The notes: generated by a model from the letters alone, not told the origin. Numbered from the stretch's first letter, positions 9,346 through 18,716 are shown. The stretch is DNA of 63,572 nucleotides from Candidatus Methanoperedens nitratireducens (GCF_900196725.1 NZ_FZMP01000178.1:1-63572), one strand, 5' to 3'. Made by a program: numbers and translations.

Positions 9346-11361
9346 ATGTCCAATTTCCCATCAGATAAACCGGTCGTTGTAACCTGCGGTCTTCCGTATG
9401 CTAACGGCAAATGCCACATCGGGCACCTGCGTACCTATGTACCCGGGGATATCTTTGTCAGGGCTCTCAGGAAGCAGGGTCAGGAAGCCGTATTTGTCTG
9501 CGGTTCCGATGCTCACGGGACTCCGATAGTGGTAAATGCGGAAGAACAGGGGATTGCCCCGAAAGAGCTTGTGAACAGGTACCATAAGCTTTTTGAAAGC
9601 GTCTTCAAAGCGATGGAAGTGGAATTCAGCATATTCGGGAATACGGATTCGCCCACAAACCATGCAAGGACGAACAGCATTGTGGAGGCACTCATACAGA
9701 ATAACTATGTGTACCCGCAGGTCATCAAACTGGCTTACTGTCCCAGGGATAAGCGTTTCCTTCCGGACAGGTACGTGGAAGGCATCTGTCCGTATTGCGA
9801 AGCGGTCGCGCGCGGCGATGAATGCGACCAGGGGTGTGGGAAGCATCTTGAACCGGGCGAGATAAAGAATGCGCGGTGCAGGATTTGCGGAAGCCCTGCC
9901 GAGTACAGGGAGCAGGAGCATTTCTTCTTCAAACTCTCAGCCTTCAGCGGATTTCTCTCAAAGTACCTAAATACGCTTTGGGGCACGTCGAATGCCATAA
10001 ATTACGCAAAAGAGTGGGCAAAGGACCTGAAGGACTGGTGCATCACAAGGAATCTTGAGTGGGGCGTGCGGTTCCCGGGTCATGATGACCTTGTAGTGTA
10101 CGTCTGGGTGGATGCGCCCATCGGCTATATCTCGTTCACCGAGGAATGGGCGAACAGGACAGGCAACGATTGGGAGAAATACTGGAAGGGCGATTCGCGC
10201 ATCATTCATTTCATAGGCGAGGATATCACCTACCACCACTGCATTTTCTGGCCTGCGATGCTGAAAGGCGCAGGTTATACCCAGCCCTGGGCTGTTGTTG
10301 CATCAGGCATGTTGAAGATCGACGATAAGAAGTTCTCAAAGAGCAGGGGATATGTTGTGTGGGTGGACGAGGATTACCTTGACCACGGTTTCCATCCCGA
10401 CCTTTTGCGGTATTATATCTCAAATTATACATCTCATACGAAGGAATTGAACTTTTCATGGAAGGTGTTCCAGGATAAGGTAAATAACGAGCTTGTAGGC
10501 GCGCTCGGAAATTTCCTGCACCGGACGCTGCATTTTGCTTACAAGAACTTCGGGAGAGTACCTGAGGGTGAGGTTGATAAGGAAATTTTCGAAAAAATAA
10601 AATCAACTACCAACAACGTAATATCAGCCCTTGACGAGTACGAGTTCAAAAAAGCCACCGATGAAATGATGGAGCTTGCGCAGTACGGGAACGCATATTT
10701 CCAGTCGAATGAACCCTGGCAGCTCATCAAAAAAGACAGGGAAGCGTGCGCCCGTGTTGTGAAGAACTGCCTCCAGATAGGAAAAGCACTTATACTGCTG
10801 TTTGAGCCTGTGCTTCCCGGAAATATGGAAAAGGCATGGAAACAGTTAGCACTTGCAGGGGATGTACATTCCGCACGGTTTGAGGACGGGCTTATCGAAT
10901 TACCATCTGTGGAGCTTGGTCCTCCTGAAATATTATTTTCAAAAATCGAGGATAAGAAGATAAAGGAAATGGAAGCGATACTTGATAAAAGGGTAAAGTT
11001 AGCAAAGTCAAAAGAGAAAAAGATAGAGGCAGAGGAGGTGAAGCCAGTGATAACATTTGAAGAGTTCCAGAATCTCGATATCAGGATAGGCACGGTGCTC
11101 GCAGCCGAGAATATCAAAGGCTCTGATAAATTGCTGAGACTGGAAGTGGATATAGGAGAGAAACGACAGATCGTTGCGGGAATAGCGAAATCCCATGATA
11201 CTTCACAACTTGTCGGGAAGCAGGTTGTAGTGCTGGCGAATATGAAGCCTGCAAAACTTTTCGGCGTGGAATCCTGCGGAATGGTGCTTGCGGCGGATGT
11301 TGAGGGCGCGGTACTGTTAATGCCTGAGAGAAAAGTCAGGGAAGGAACAAAGGTCAGGTAA
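9346..11361 (+). CDS. metG: Methionyl-tRNA synthetase with C-terminal tRNA-binding domain
   Basis: The 671-residue class I synthetase charges tRNA-Met. The 'CHIGH' signature is near residue 21 and 'KFSKS' near 328. Between them is the connective peptide with two zinc knuckles (Cys-x2-Cys pairs between 127 and 184). An alpha-helical anticodon-binding domain follows to about 530. After a Lys/Glu-rich linker, residues 570-671 form a Trbp111/EMAPII-like OB-fold ('[14 protein letters not shown]', '[21 protein letters not shown]') that strengthens tRNA binding. It is a monocistronic housekeeping gene of normal length. The second codon follows the ATG at 9346 immediately after AT-rich promoter sequence. 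Confidence 0.96.
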   Translation: MSNFPSDKPVVVTCGLPYANGKCHIGHLRTYVPGDIFVRALRKQGQEAVFVCGSDAHGTPIVVNAEEQGIAPKELVNRYHKLFESVFKAMEVEFSIFGNTDSPTNHARTNSIVEALIQNNYVYPQVIKLAYCPRDKRFLPDRYVEGICPYCEAVARGDECDQGCGKHLEPGEIKNARCRICGSPAEYREQEHFFFKLSAFSGFLSKYLNTLWGTSNAINYAKEWAKDLKDWCITRNLEWGVRFPGHDDLVVYVWVDAPIGYISFTEEWANRTGNDWEKYWKGDSRIIHFIGEDITYHHCIFWPAMLKGAGYTQPWAVVASGMLKIDDKKFSKSRGYVVWVDEDYLDHGFHPDLLRYYISNYTSHTKELNFSWKVFQDKVNNELVGALGNFLHRTLHFAYKNFGRVPEGEVDKEIFEKIKSTTNNVISALDEYEFKKATDEMMELAQYGNAYFQSNEPWQLIKKDREACARVVKNCLQIGKALILLFEPVLPGNMEKAWKQLALAGDVHSARFEDGLIELPSVELGPPEILFSKIEDKKIKEMEAILDKRVKLAKSKEKKIEAEEVKPVITFEEFQNLDIRIGTVLAAENIKGSDKLLRLEVDIGEKRQIVAGIAKSHDTSQLVGKQVVVLANMKPAKLFGVESCGMVLAADVEGAVLLMPERKVREGTKVR

Positions 11362-11402
11362 GCTGATATTAAAAATACTGATATAATTTATTATAACTAA
11401 GA

Positions 11403-11453
11403 GGGGCAGTAACGGAATCATCGGAGGGGATGGATACGATGCCGAAATGCCCC
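11403..11453 (+). other. Candidate structured RNA element between metG and the MBL hydrolase
   Basis: Three nested complementary blocks fold into one 51-base arm. GGGGCA (11403-11408) pairs with TGCCCC (11448-11453), CGG (11413-11415) with CCG (11442-11444), and CATCG (11419-11423) with CGATG (11437-11441). The terminal loop is a purine-rich 13 bases. A TATA-like TTTATTATA lies just upstream at about 11388. It may be a small RNA, a terminator of metG without a T tract, or a leader element. I do not recognise a known family. Confidence 0.4.
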
Positions 11454-11555
11454 CAAAGCATATATTCTCTTCTATACTTATAAATATTTCTCGTCATTAT
11501 GATTTTTTACCCGCGCCGCATATCTTTAAATCATCAGGCGGTATAGGAGATTTAT

Positions 11556-12182
11556 ATGCAGGTCATAAAACTGAGAACTTCTCTGTATGATGCCAACGCA
11601 TATCTTGTGGACGGGCATATACTTATTGACGTGGGCATGGACGCACGTTCGGTAATCGCTGAGCTTGGGAAATATATCAAGCCTGAGGATCTGGAGACGA
11701 TTATACTTACCCACTGCCACTATGACCATGCAGGCGGGGCTGGCGATGTTGCAGTGGCTTTTGGAGCAAAGATCGCCATACATAAAGATGATGCCCCTTT
11801 ACTTGGAAATGCCAGTGCAAGCGCATCTTCCATGTTCGGGGAAAAGGCACTATCCATTGTTCCTGATATCCTGCTAAAAGGCGGCGAATTTTTCGGGGAG
11901 CTTGAGGTCATCCATACTCCGGGGCACACTCCGGGTGGCATCTGCCTGTACAGTGCGCGTTCAAAGGTACTGTTTTCAGGAGATACGGTTTTCCAGGACG
12001 GGAGTTTCGGGCGCACAGACCTTTACGGCGGAAGCACGCAGCAGTTGGTCAGGTCCATAGAGAAGCTGAGCAACTTGGATGTGAGCACCATGTATCCCGG
12101 GCACGGGGATATTGTAAAAGAAGATGCAAGTGAACATGTTAAGCTTTCGTTAATGATGGCAAGGCAGTTTTCAGGTACATAG
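11556..12182 (+). CDS. Metallo-beta-lactamase-fold hydrolase (glyoxalase II-like)
   Basis: The 208-residue MBL-fold protein has the metal-binding motif 'THCHYDHAGG' (about 52-61), 'HTPGHTPGG' (about 123-131), 'FSGDTVF' and 'YPGHG', the full set of His/Asp ligands for a dinuclear zinc site. The family hydrolyses thioesters such as S-lactoylglutathione analogues or other small esters; the substrate here is unknown. A TATA-like 'CTTATAAATATTT' lies about 75 bases upstream. Length is normal for a short glyoxalase II-like member. Confidence 0.88.
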   Translation: MQVIKLRTSLYDANAYLVDGHILIDVGMDARSVIAELGKYIKPEDLETIILTHCHYDHAGGAGDVAVAFGAKIAIHKDDAPLLGNASASASSMFGEKALSIVPDILLKGGEFFGELEVIHTPGHTPGGICLYSARSKVLFSGDTVFQDGSFGRTDLYGGSTQQLVRSIEKLSNLDVSTMYPGHGDIVKEDASEHVKLSLMMARQFSGT

Positions 12183-12238
12183 GAATTATATAATATACAT
12201 TAAGTTCTAATCTATTTATTAGTCTAAGCAATATATAT

Positions 12239-12685
12239 ATGCTATTAGAAATATACTGCTGTTTCAAGAAGGTGATTAGAACGTATACGGTGGGTTTTAT
12301 TGAGGCTTTTATAGAAATATATAATGTTATCGCATCGCTTATACTAATATTCTTCATCGGACAGATTCTTTTCATAATGAGTAAAGTGGATAAGGACGTG
12401 TTGAAAGCCAGACTGTTCCTTGATGAAGCCGTAACGCAAAAAACATGGATGTATATCTCGATAGCAGGGGCATCGTTCGCTCTCAATGCTCTTATTAAGT
12501 TCACGATGAGATTATCGGATACAGGCGAGATTCCACAGATGAATTTCCTTGTTGAGTCTTCCCAGTTCATCTTCCTCTTATCGTTCATCCTGGCGGTCTA
12601 TAACTGGTACGTATTTGTAAGCAGCTTCGTCCGCCACAGGGATGATACGAACCAAAAAAACCGGGTTATACAAATGATACAATAA
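12239..12685 (+). CDS. Small membrane protein, unknown
   Basis: The 148-residue protein has about three to four hydrophobic helices: near 25-48 ('VIASLILIFFIGQILFIM'), 75-92 ('MYISIAGASFALNALI') and 110-132 ('FIFLLSFILAVYNWYVFV'). A short charged loop and a polar tail lie between and after them. I do not recognise the family. A TATA-like stretch around 12205-12220 precedes the ATG closely, consistent with a nearly leaderless message. A 149-residue frame on the opposite strand over the same region is its shadow. Confidence 0.6.
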   Translation: MLLEIYCCFKKVIRTYTVGFIEAFIEIYNVIASLILIFFIGQILFIMSKVDKDVLKARLFLDEAVTQKTWMYISIAGASFALNALIKFTMRLSDTGEIPQMNFLVESSQFIFLLSFILAVYNWYVFVSSFVRHRDDTNQKNRVIQMIQ

Positions 12686-12696
12686 TCCCGCAAGTA

Positions 12697-13050
12697 TTAT
12701 TTCTTCAGGCAATAGGTACAGGAGTCGTTTTTCTGGAGATGCTCCTTACACAGCCATCCTGAAGCCTGAATACCCCTGCATACAGAGCAGAGACTGCTTA
12801 CAGCATCATTCGCATTTAAGTCGCCGGCAAGGCTTTTTGCAAGTTCCCTGATTTTTTCCCCGGTATCGGAAGAGAAAGTTATGTCTTTTCCCCTCTTGGC
12901 ACTTACATACTGGGAAACCGCAGCTTTTGAGAGACCGAGCCTGTTCGCTATCTGTTGCTGGGGAAATCCTTCCTCAAGCATTATCCGCGCAAGTTCTGCG
13001 CGTATCGCAGGAAGGACTTTCTGCACCACTATTTCGCACGGAGGTCTCAT
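12697..13050 (-). CDS. XRE-like HTH regulator with C-terminal Cys cluster (COG2522 type)
   Basis: The 117-residue protein has a helix-turn-helix at about 30-52 ('QQQIANRLGLSKAAVSQYVS'). Its C-terminal tail carries C88, C91, C101, C111 and C114, with H104 between them, in a CxxC-x9-C-x9-CxxC layout. It resembles the archaeal COG2522 regulators. The start overlaps the iscU stop by 4 bases, making it the third gene of an iscS-iscU-HTH unit. The Cys cluster may bind zinc or an Fe-S cluster. Given its position it could be the archaeal counterpart, in role only, of IscR; this is inference. Confidence 0.8.
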   Translation of the reverse strand: MRPPCEIVVQKVLPAIRAELARIMLEEGFPQQQIANRLGLSKAAVSQYVSAKRGKDITFSSDTGEKIRELAKSLAGDLNANDAVSSLCSVCRGIQASGWLCKEHLQKNDSCTYCLKK

Positions 13051-13430
13051 TTTTTTCCCGATTTTTCAAGATAATCCTTTATAGCTGCATGAAGCCCGTC
13101 GGCTGCAAGGTTTGAGCAGTGCATCTTTACGGGCGGAAGACCATCAAGCGCCTCGGCAACATCATTCCTGGTAATCTTAAGAGCTTCCTCAAGGGTCTTG
13201 CCTTTAGCCATCTCGGTGACCATGCTGCTTGTGGCGATAGCGGCACCGCATCCGAAAGTCTTGAATTTGACATCTTCAAGCCGGTTGTCCTTTACTTTTA
13301 TGTATATCCACATAAGGTCGCCGCAGACCGGGTTACCTACCTTGCCGATGCCGTCCGCGTCCTTTATCTCGCCAACGTTCCTTGGGTTTGCAAAATGTTC
13401 CATTACTTTTTCACTGTATCCATCTGCCAT
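13047..13430 (-). CDS. iscU: Iron-sulfur cluster assembly scaffold IscU/NifU-like
   Basis: The 127-residue protein has the three conserved cluster-binding cysteines: C36 in 'NPVCGDL', C61 in 'TFGCGAA' and C105 in 'MHCSNLAADG'. The Asp after the first Cys-Gly is kept, which in IscU helps transfer of assembled clusters. It starts 4 bases after the iscS stop and overlaps the HTH gene by ATGA, so the three are surely one operon. It receives sulfur from IscS and builds [2Fe-2S] or [4Fe-4S] clusters in the cytoplasm. Confidence 0.95.
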   Translation of the reverse strand: MADGYSEKVMEHFANPRNVGEIKDADGIGKVGNPVCGDLMWIYIKVKDNRLEDVKFKTFGCGAAIATSSMVTEMAKGKTLEEALKITRNDVAEALDGLPPVKMHCSNLAADGLHAAIKDYLEKSGKK

Positions 13431-13434
13431 TCTT

Positions 13435-14589
13435 TCACCTCGCTAACGGCGAAATCATACGGAGTTTGTTCACTATCTCCGGTAATACCGATACAACGTA
13501 ATCCACATCTTCCTGTGTGTTCTCATGCCCGAGGGTCAGTCGAAGGGAACCGTGGGATTCTTCGGGTTTTAAGCCAATCGCCAGAAGAACATGTGACGGC
13601 TCAAGAGATGTTGAAGAACACGCTGAGCCTGTTGATGCTGCAATTCCTTTCATGTCAAGATTTAATATCATGGATTCGCCCTCTATATAGCTGAACCTGA
13701 AATTTGCATTGTTGGGGAGGCGTTTTGTCGGGTGCCCGTTGAGGTAAGATTCTTTGATCTCAAGAACGCCCCTGATAAGGGAATCCCTGAGCTTTGCCAG
13801 AGCTTCTTCCTGAGGAAGATGTTCCTTTGCAAGTCCGGCAGCTTTTCCAAAGCCCACTATGCCGGGGACATTCTCTGTACTTGATCTGAGATTTCTCTCA
13901 TGACCTCCTCCATGCAGCTGGGGCTCCACGAATGTCCCTTTCCTGATGTAAAGAGCGCCAACCCCTTTCGGTCCGTATATCTTGTGTGCGCTCATGGATA
14001 GCAGGTTCACGCCGAGGGCATCCACATTGAACGGGATTTTCCCGGCTGTCTGGACTGCATCGGTATGAAAAGGGATTTCTTTTTCTTTAGCTATCTTGCC
14101 GATCTCCTCTATCGGCTGGATCGTGCCTATCTCGTTATTGGCATGCATGACCGATATCAATATTGTCTTTGGCGTGATTGCGCTTTCGACATCAGCAGGA
14201 TTCACCAATCCTTCATGGTTTACGGGAAGGTACGTGACTTTAAAACCCTGTTTCTCAAGGTACTTGCAGGTGTTCAGGACGGCATGATGCTCGATCGAAC
14301 TTGTAATGATATGGTCTCCTTTTTTCCTGTTCCTGTAGACTGTTCCTTTTATTGCAAGGTTATCGGATTCCGTGCCGCTGCCTGTGAATATAATCTCTTC
14401 TTTTTTAGCGCCTATCAGGTCTGCCACTTTCTGCCGTGCCTCCTCAATGGCTCTCCTTGCTTCCCTTCCGATGGAATAAAGGCTTGAAGGATTGCCGAAC
14501 TTTTCGGAAAAATAAGGGAGCATGGCTTCCCTGACAGCAGGATCAACTGGTGTTGTAGCGCTGTGATCCATATATATTAAACGGGTCAT
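13435..14589 (-). CDS. iscS: Cysteine desulfurase, IscS/NifS family
   Basis: The 384-residue fold-type I PLP enzyme converts cysteine to alanine and a protein-bound persulfide. The N-terminal 'YMDHSATTPVDP', the PLP lysine K203 in 'SAHKIYGPKG' and the sulfur-accepting C324 in 'GSACSS' are all present. It is the first gene of the iscS-iscU-HTH operon. The strong pairing with IscU supports a role in Fe-S cluster assembly rather than tRNA thiolation, although both are possible. Length is normal. The upstream region (14600-14740) is shared with the divergent ribosomal operon. Confidence 0.96.
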   Translation of the reverse strand: MTRLIYMDHSATTPVDPAVREAMLPYFSEKFGNPSSLYSIGREARRAIEEARQKVADLIGAKKEEIIFTGSGTESDNLAIKGTVYRNRKKGDHIITSSIEHHAVLNTCKYLEKQGFKVTYLPVNHEGLVNPADVESAITPKTILISVMHANNEIGTIQPIEEIGKIAKEKEIPFHTDAVQTAGKIPFNVDALGVNLLSMSAHKIYGPKGVGALYIRKGTFVEPQLHGGGHERNLRSSTENVPGIVGFGKAAGLAKEHLPQEEALAKLRDSLIRGVLEIKESYLNGHPTKRLPNNANFRFSYIEGESMILNLDMKGIAASTGSACSSTSLEPSHVLLAIGLKPEESHGSLRLTLGHENTQEDVDYVVSVLPEIVNKLRMISPLAR

Positions 14590-14740
14590 AGCTTATGGTA
14601 TGTCACCTCAGAAGAATATACTTAACGATAGCGACAATATGGCTACATAAAATATAAATGCTATGTGCAAGTAGTATGACAGCCCGCAATGAATGGCTGC
14701 GCCGGCTAAGTTCCGGGGCTAAAGCCACAGGAGGAATAAG

Positions 14741-15469
14741 ATGGCTAAAAAAGAAGATCCTAAGGAAATAAAAGAGACGAAAGAACCTAAACAGGAACAG
14801 AAGAAGGAAGCGCCAAAGAAAGAGGCACCACAGGAAGCAAAGAAAGAGAGGAAAGAAGAAAAGAAACACGAGGGGAAAGGGGAAGCAAAGGAACAACCAA
14901 AGAAAGAGCGCAAAGGTGCTCCGAAAGAGGGGAAGAAAGAAGCTTTTAAGCCCAAGGAAGGGCAGCCTGAGATCAAACATATCGTGCGCATCGCCGATAC
15001 AGACCTTGACGGCAAAAGAAGCGTGCAGTATGCGCTCACAGGGATAAAGGGCATCAGCAGGCGCCTGGCGAAGATCGTAACAGTCAATTCAGGCATTGAC
15101 CCCATGGGCACTATCGGGTATCTCAACGATGCGGACATAGAAAAATTACAATCATCGATAGATGCTATAACCACTATCATACCCTACTGGATGACGAACA
15201 AACAGAACGATTTCATGACAGGTGAAGACAGGCACGTCATCGGAACTGATGTATTATTAAGCGTTAACGAAGATATTAACCTCATGAAGAAAATGCGCTC
15301 ATACAAGGGCGTGAGGCATGAGCGCGGTCTCCGCGTACGCGGCCAGCGCACAAGATCTACAGGCAGGAAAGGAAGGACCGTAGGTGTTACCAGGGCTACC
15401 CTGGCAGCGTCCAAAGCCGCGGCGAAAGAGGGAGAAAAGAAAGAAGAGAAAAAAGAGGAGGCTAAATAA
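14741..15469 (+). CDS. rps13: 30S ribosomal protein S13 with long Lys/Glu-rich N-terminal extension
   Basis: Residues from about 80 to the end are a normal archaeal S13 ('[22 protein letters not shown]', '[17 protein letters not shown]'), a protein of the small-subunit head that contacts tRNA and the inter-subunit bridge. The first ~78 residues are almost pure Lys/Glu/Pro/Ala repeats and not part of the S13 fold. The C-terminus is also Lys/Glu-rich. The ATG at 14741 follows a good Shine-Dalgarno (AGGAGGAA), so the extension is real rather than a wrong start. It is first in the rps13-rps4-rps11-rpoD operon. Confidence 0.94.
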   Translation: MAKKEDPKEIKETKEPKQEQKKEAPKKEAPQEAKKERKEEKKHEGKGEAKEQPKKERKGAPKEGKKEAFKPKEGQPEIKHIVRIADTDLDGKRSVQYALTGIKGISRRLAKIVTVNSGIDPMGTIGYLNDADIEKLQSSIDAITTIIPYWMTNKQNDFMTGEDRHVIGTDVLLSVNEDINLMKKMRSYKGVRHERGLRVRGQRTRSTGRKGRTVGVTRATLAASKAAAKEGEKKEEKKEEAK

Positions 15470-16083
15470 TGGGATACCCGGGAAAGAATAGAAAGTCCTA
15501 TGATACGCCAAAACATCCCTGGCAGGCAGCCAGGATGGCTGGTGAAGTCGAACTTATAACCAGGTATGGCCTGAGGAATAAAAAGGAAGTCTGGAAAGCG
15601 CACAGTGGACTTAAAAATTACAGGGAACTTGCAAGAAAACTGCTGGCTGAAAGCGCAAAAGGAAAGCTTTCGGGTAATGTGAAAACTGATGCCGATAATA
15701 TCCTGAACCGGCTAAAACGGTACGGTCTGCTGAAAACAGACGCGGTGCTTGATGATATCCTCTCGCTGGAAGTTACTAATTTTCTTGACAGGAGGCTTCA
15801 GACACAGGTGCACAAACAGGGACTTGCCAATACTGTAAAACAGGCCCGGCAGTTCATCGTCCACGGCCATATTTCGGTTGAGGGCAGGAAGGTCACTGTT
15901 CCGGGTTACCTTGTTTCCATGGAAGAAGAGATGCAGTTGAGTTATTATGGCAGCTCACCATTATCAAGCGACGCCCATCCCTCAAGACCTGCACAGGTCG
16001 TCAAAGAGAAGGTAGCAGAAACAGTAAAACCAGTCCAGGTCGCAGATGAGGCAAAGGCAGCAGAGACCAGGATGGAGGCTTAA
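15469..16083 (+). CDS. rps4: 30S ribosomal protein S4
   Basis: The 204-residue protein has the archaeal S4 layout: '[14 protein letters not shown]' at the start and an S4 RNA-binding domain at about 105-160 ('[22 protein letters not shown]', shown in part). The tail of about 30 residues is low in complexity (Ala/Val/Lys). It initiates ribosome body assembly on 16S rRNA. Its ATG shares one base with the rps13 stop (TAATG), indicating translational coupling. Confidence 0.96.
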   Translation: MGYPGKNRKSYDTPKHPWQAARMAGEVELITRYGLRNKKEVWKAHSGLKNYRELARKLLAESAKGKLSGNVKTDADNILNRLKRYGLLKTDAVLDDILSLEVTNFLDRRLQTQVHKQGLANTVKQARQFIVHGHISVEGRKVTVPGYLVSMEEEMQLSYYGSSPLSSDAHPSRPAQVVKEKVAETVKPVQVADEAKAAETRMEA

Positions 16084-16085
16084 TT

Positions 16086-16466
16086 ATGGTATCAGAGAAA
16101 TGGGGCGTTGCCCACATATATTCATCGTTCAACAATACCCTGATAACCGTTACCGACCTGACAGGGTCTGAAACGATTGCTAAAATAAGCGGCGGTATGG
16201 TAACTAAGGCAGCAAGGGAAGAGAGTTCCCCGTACACAGCCATGCAGATGGCGACCCAGCTTGCTGACAAGCTCAGGGATAAAGGAGTTACAGGAATACA
16301 TATAAAGGTAAGAGCGCCTGGCGGCAACATGCAGCGCAGCCCCGGACCGGGAGCGCAGGCTGCAATACGGGCATTTGCCCGCGCCGGGATCAAGATAGGA
16401 CGTATCGAAGATGTGACGCCAATCCCGCACGACGGTACGAAAGCTAAGAAGGGAAGGCGAGTATAA
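16086..16466 (+). CDS. rps11: 30S ribosomal protein S11
   Basis: The 126-residue protein includes '[19 protein letters not shown]', '[10 protein letters not shown]', '[12 protein letters not shown]' and the basic C-terminus '[15 protein letters not shown]', all typical of archaeal S11 in the platform of the small subunit. It begins 2 bases after the rps4 stop and ends 2 bases before rpoD. Order and spacing match the conserved archaeal alpha-operon-like cluster. Confidence 0.97.
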   Translation: MVSEKWGVAHIYSSFNNTLITVTDLTGSETIAKISGGMVTKAAREESSPYTAMQMATQLADKLRDKGVTGIHIKVRAPGGNMQRSPGPGAQAAIRAFARAGIKIGRIEDVTPIPHDGTKAKKGRRV

Positions 16467-16468
16467 GA

Positions 16469-17257
16469 ATGGATATTGACATAATAGAATTATCAGAACG
16501 CAAAGCCAGGTTCGTTCTATCAGGCGTTTCTGCGGCTTTTGCCAACGCATTGCGAAGAAGCATTATCTCGGAAGTGCCTGTACTGGCTATTGACGATGTG
16601 AATATCTACGATAATACATCCGTACTTTTTGATGAGCAGCTTGCTTTAAGAATGGGACTTATACCCCTGAAAGCCGATGCCGGGAAATTTGCGTTTCCCG
16701 GAGAATGCAAGTGCGAAGGCCAGGGATGCCCGTCGTGCCAGGTCTCGCTGACACTGAGCGCCGAAGGTCCCAGGGTAGTATATTCCGGGGATATGGTCTC
16801 CACAGATCCTGATACGCGCCCGGCGGAAACAACAGTACCGATAGTGGAACTTAAGGAAAAGCACAAAGTCGTGGTTGAGGCGATAGCGCGGCTTGGTACA
16901 GGCAGGAGCCACAGCAAATGGCAGGCCGGTATCGCAAGCGGATACAAGAATATGCCTGTTATAACGATCGGAGACTGCGATCTGTGCGAAGAGTGCATCA
17001 AGGTATGTCCTCGTGATATTTTGGAACTGAACGGGGACAAGATCAAGGTCGTTAATGTGATAGATTGTTCTATGTGCAAGTTATGCGAAAAAGCCTGCGA
17101 TATGAACTCTATTAAAGTAGGCGAGGATACAGAGTCCTTTGTGATGACATTTGAGACAAGCGGTTCCATGACTGCGGCTGAGCTTGCAGTTCAAGCGGCT
17201 GATAGTATTAGGAAAAGAGCTGAACAGTTAGGCGGGATACTTGAGACTCTTGGATAA
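16469..17257 (+). CDS. rpoD: DNA-directed RNA polymerase subunit D with two [4Fe-4S] ferredoxin sites
   Basis: The 262-residue protein is the archaeal homologue of the alpha/Rpb3 subunit that starts polymerase assembly by pairing with subunit L. The alpha-like motif 'FANALRRSIISEVPVLAID' is near 24-42. A ferredoxin-like insert holds C170, C173, C176, C180 and C200, C203, C206, C210, enough for two [4Fe-4S] clusters; methanogen-type subunits keep both. A second Cys-rich patch (C80, C82, C87, C90) may bind zinc. It is the last protein gene of this operon, with tRNA-Leu downstream. Confidence 0.97.
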   Translation: MDIDIIELSERKARFVLSGVSAAFANALRRSIISEVPVLAIDDVNIYDNTSVLFDEQLALRMGLIPLKADAGKFAFPGECKCEGQGCPSCQVSLTLSAEGPRVVYSGDMVSTDPDTRPAETTVPIVELKEKHKVVVEAIARLGTGRSHSKWQAGIASGYKNMPVITIGDCDLCEECIKVCPRDILELNGDKIKVVNVIDCSMCKLCEKACDMNSIKVGEDTESFVMTFETSGSMTAAELAVQAADSIRKRAEQLGGILETLG

Positions 17258-17380
17258 GGAGACCTTTATCTCTTTATCATTTTTTGTGTCCATTACAAAA
17301 ATATATCTTAGGGTTCTGCTATAAAGGACGTGCGCTCGCATATCAGGTAAACCGAAAATCGGTTTCATAAATACAGTTTT

Positions 17381-17465
17381 GCGGAGGTTGCCCAGACCGG
17401 TCAAAGGCGCCAGCTTGAGGGGCTGGTCTCGTAGGAGTTCGTGGGTTCAAATCCCATCCTCCGCA
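17381..17465 (+). tRNA. tRNA-Leu (GAG)
   Basis: The acceptor stem GCGGAGG/CCTCCGC is perfect, with discriminator A at 17465 and no encoded CCA. The anticodon stem CCAGC/GCTGG encloses loop TTGAGGG, giving anticodon GAG. The variable region TCTCGTAGGAGTT forms the long extra arm of a class II tRNA. The T arm GTGGG-TTCAAAT-CCCAT is canonical. It lies 123 bases after rpoD and has no intron. Confidence 0.95.
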
Positions 17466-17709
17466 TATCTTTTTGATTTATAAACTTCAAGCCTGGTTAT
17501 ATAGGTCATACATAACAATGCGGTTTTAGCAGTATTTATGTTGTTTTCTCTGATATTAGAGTTATTTAAAGTAGTCCGGACATTCTTGAACCTTCTGGTA
17601 GTTTTTGGAGGAAGACAGTACATTAGAATAATGTTAGATTATAAGAATATTTATAATTGTAAATGATTTTAATAAGTTTAACGGCAAAATGCCGCCTAAC
17701 TCGAGGTGA

Positions 17710-18189
17710 AATTATGAGATTGGAAAATATAACTCTGGCACATCAACTGTCAATGCAACGGCTGCCAGTACAGCAATTGCAGAATTAGCAGACGATGATA
17801 AGTCAGGTGGAGGTCTGATCGGCCCTGGAAATGCTTTATACGGATTACAGATAGCATTTGAGAACATCGGTGAGACCTTTACATTCAATGCGAGTGAAAA
17901 ACTCGGAAAACAGGTAGCCCATGCGAGAAAGAGGATAGCTGAGGCAAGAGCGGCCCTAAAAAGGAATGATACTGACGCTGCAGATAAAGCATTTGCTCAG
18001 TACAAAGCGAAAATGAACAGTGTAAATGAGTCAACGGCTAAACTTTCCGACAAAGACACTGGACTCATCAATGCACAGCAGATGATTGCAAAACATCAGG
18101 TAATTCTGGAACAGCTTCTTGCTTCACACCCCAACAGTACAGGACTTCAGAAAGCTTACAATAACAGCGTGGAACTTAAGAAAATTTGA
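17710..18189 (+). pseudogene. DUF5667 protein remnant lacking its start and signal peptide
   Basis: An open frame of about 159 codons (17710-18189) reads as a DUF5667-type helical domain: 'GPGNALYGLQIAFENIGETF', 'HARKRIAEARAALKRND' and 'LLASHPNSTGLQKAYNNSV'. DUF5667 proteins are normally exported, but this frame has no start codon and begins just after a TGA. An ATG with a strong RBS (GAGGTGA) sits at 17714 in another frame that stops after 24 codons. The simplest reading is an out-of-frame deletion that removed the signal peptide. A TATA-like 'TTTATAATTG' at about 17649 shows the old promoter. Confidence 0.65.
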
Positions 18190-18377
18190 ATTAAAGGTCG
18201 AGCAGAGACTTAATCTCAATACCACGAAAGGGGATCAAGAGATGCCTGAGTAATCTGGAAAAGTAAGACCTTTCAAGATATTTGTGTCCAGATAATAGAA
18301 AAATTTATTTTATAAGTACAGTAAAACTTTTAATCAATGACATTTAATTATATTTAAAAACGGAGGTAATAAAAACC

Positions 18378-18716
18378 ATGGAAGAAAAAAGAACAACCAC
18401 TGCCCTGGGCATAGACGAGAATATAGAAGGACTTCTATGCTATGTTCTGGGTTTCATAACCGGAATATTATTTTTGATATTGGAGAAAGAGAACAGGTTT
18501 GTCAGGTTCCATGCAATGCAGTCGACAGCGACATTTGTCATTATATTCGTTGTCTCAATTGTCTTTGGGATGATTCCACTTATCGGATGGGTAATATCGC
18601 CTCTTATAGGACTGTTATCTCTAATCCTGTGGCTGCTGTTGATGTATAAGGCATTTAAAGGTGAAAAATATAAGCTGCCGGTAGTTGGCGATTTTGCTGA
18701 GAACCAGGTAAAATAA
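18378..18716 (+). CDS. DUF4870-like small membrane protein
   Basis: The 112-residue protein has three hydrophobic segments (about 22-36, 50-65, 70-92). The motif 'VRFHAMQS' near 42 between the first two is typical of the DUF4870/Tic20-like family (COG3296), which is widespread in archaea and bacteria with unknown function. A good GGAGGT lies 12 bases before the ATG, and an AT-rich promoter lies at 18298-18360. It is monocistronic. Confidence 0.8.
   Translation: MEEKRTTTALGIDENIEGLLCYVLGFITGILFLILEKENRFVRFHAMQSTATFVIIFVVSIVFGMIPLIGWVISPLIGLLSLILWLLLMYKAFKGEKYKLPVVGDFAENQVK

Noticed and set aside
11403-11453. Fluoride riboswitch between metG and the MBL gene
   Set aside because: The sequence has a GGGATGG-like loop, but the consensus pseudoknot and flanking pairing are not met and the downstream gene is not a fluoride transporter.
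12139-12588. 149-codon frame on the minus strand over the small membrane protein gene
   Set aside because: It is Ile/Ser-rich with no domain and lies opposite a frame with better start context and membrane pattern.
17281-17380. Additional tRNA between rpoD and tRNA-Leu
   Set aside because: The sequence contains no acceptor or T arm; only AT-rich promoter-like sequence precedes tRNA-Leu.
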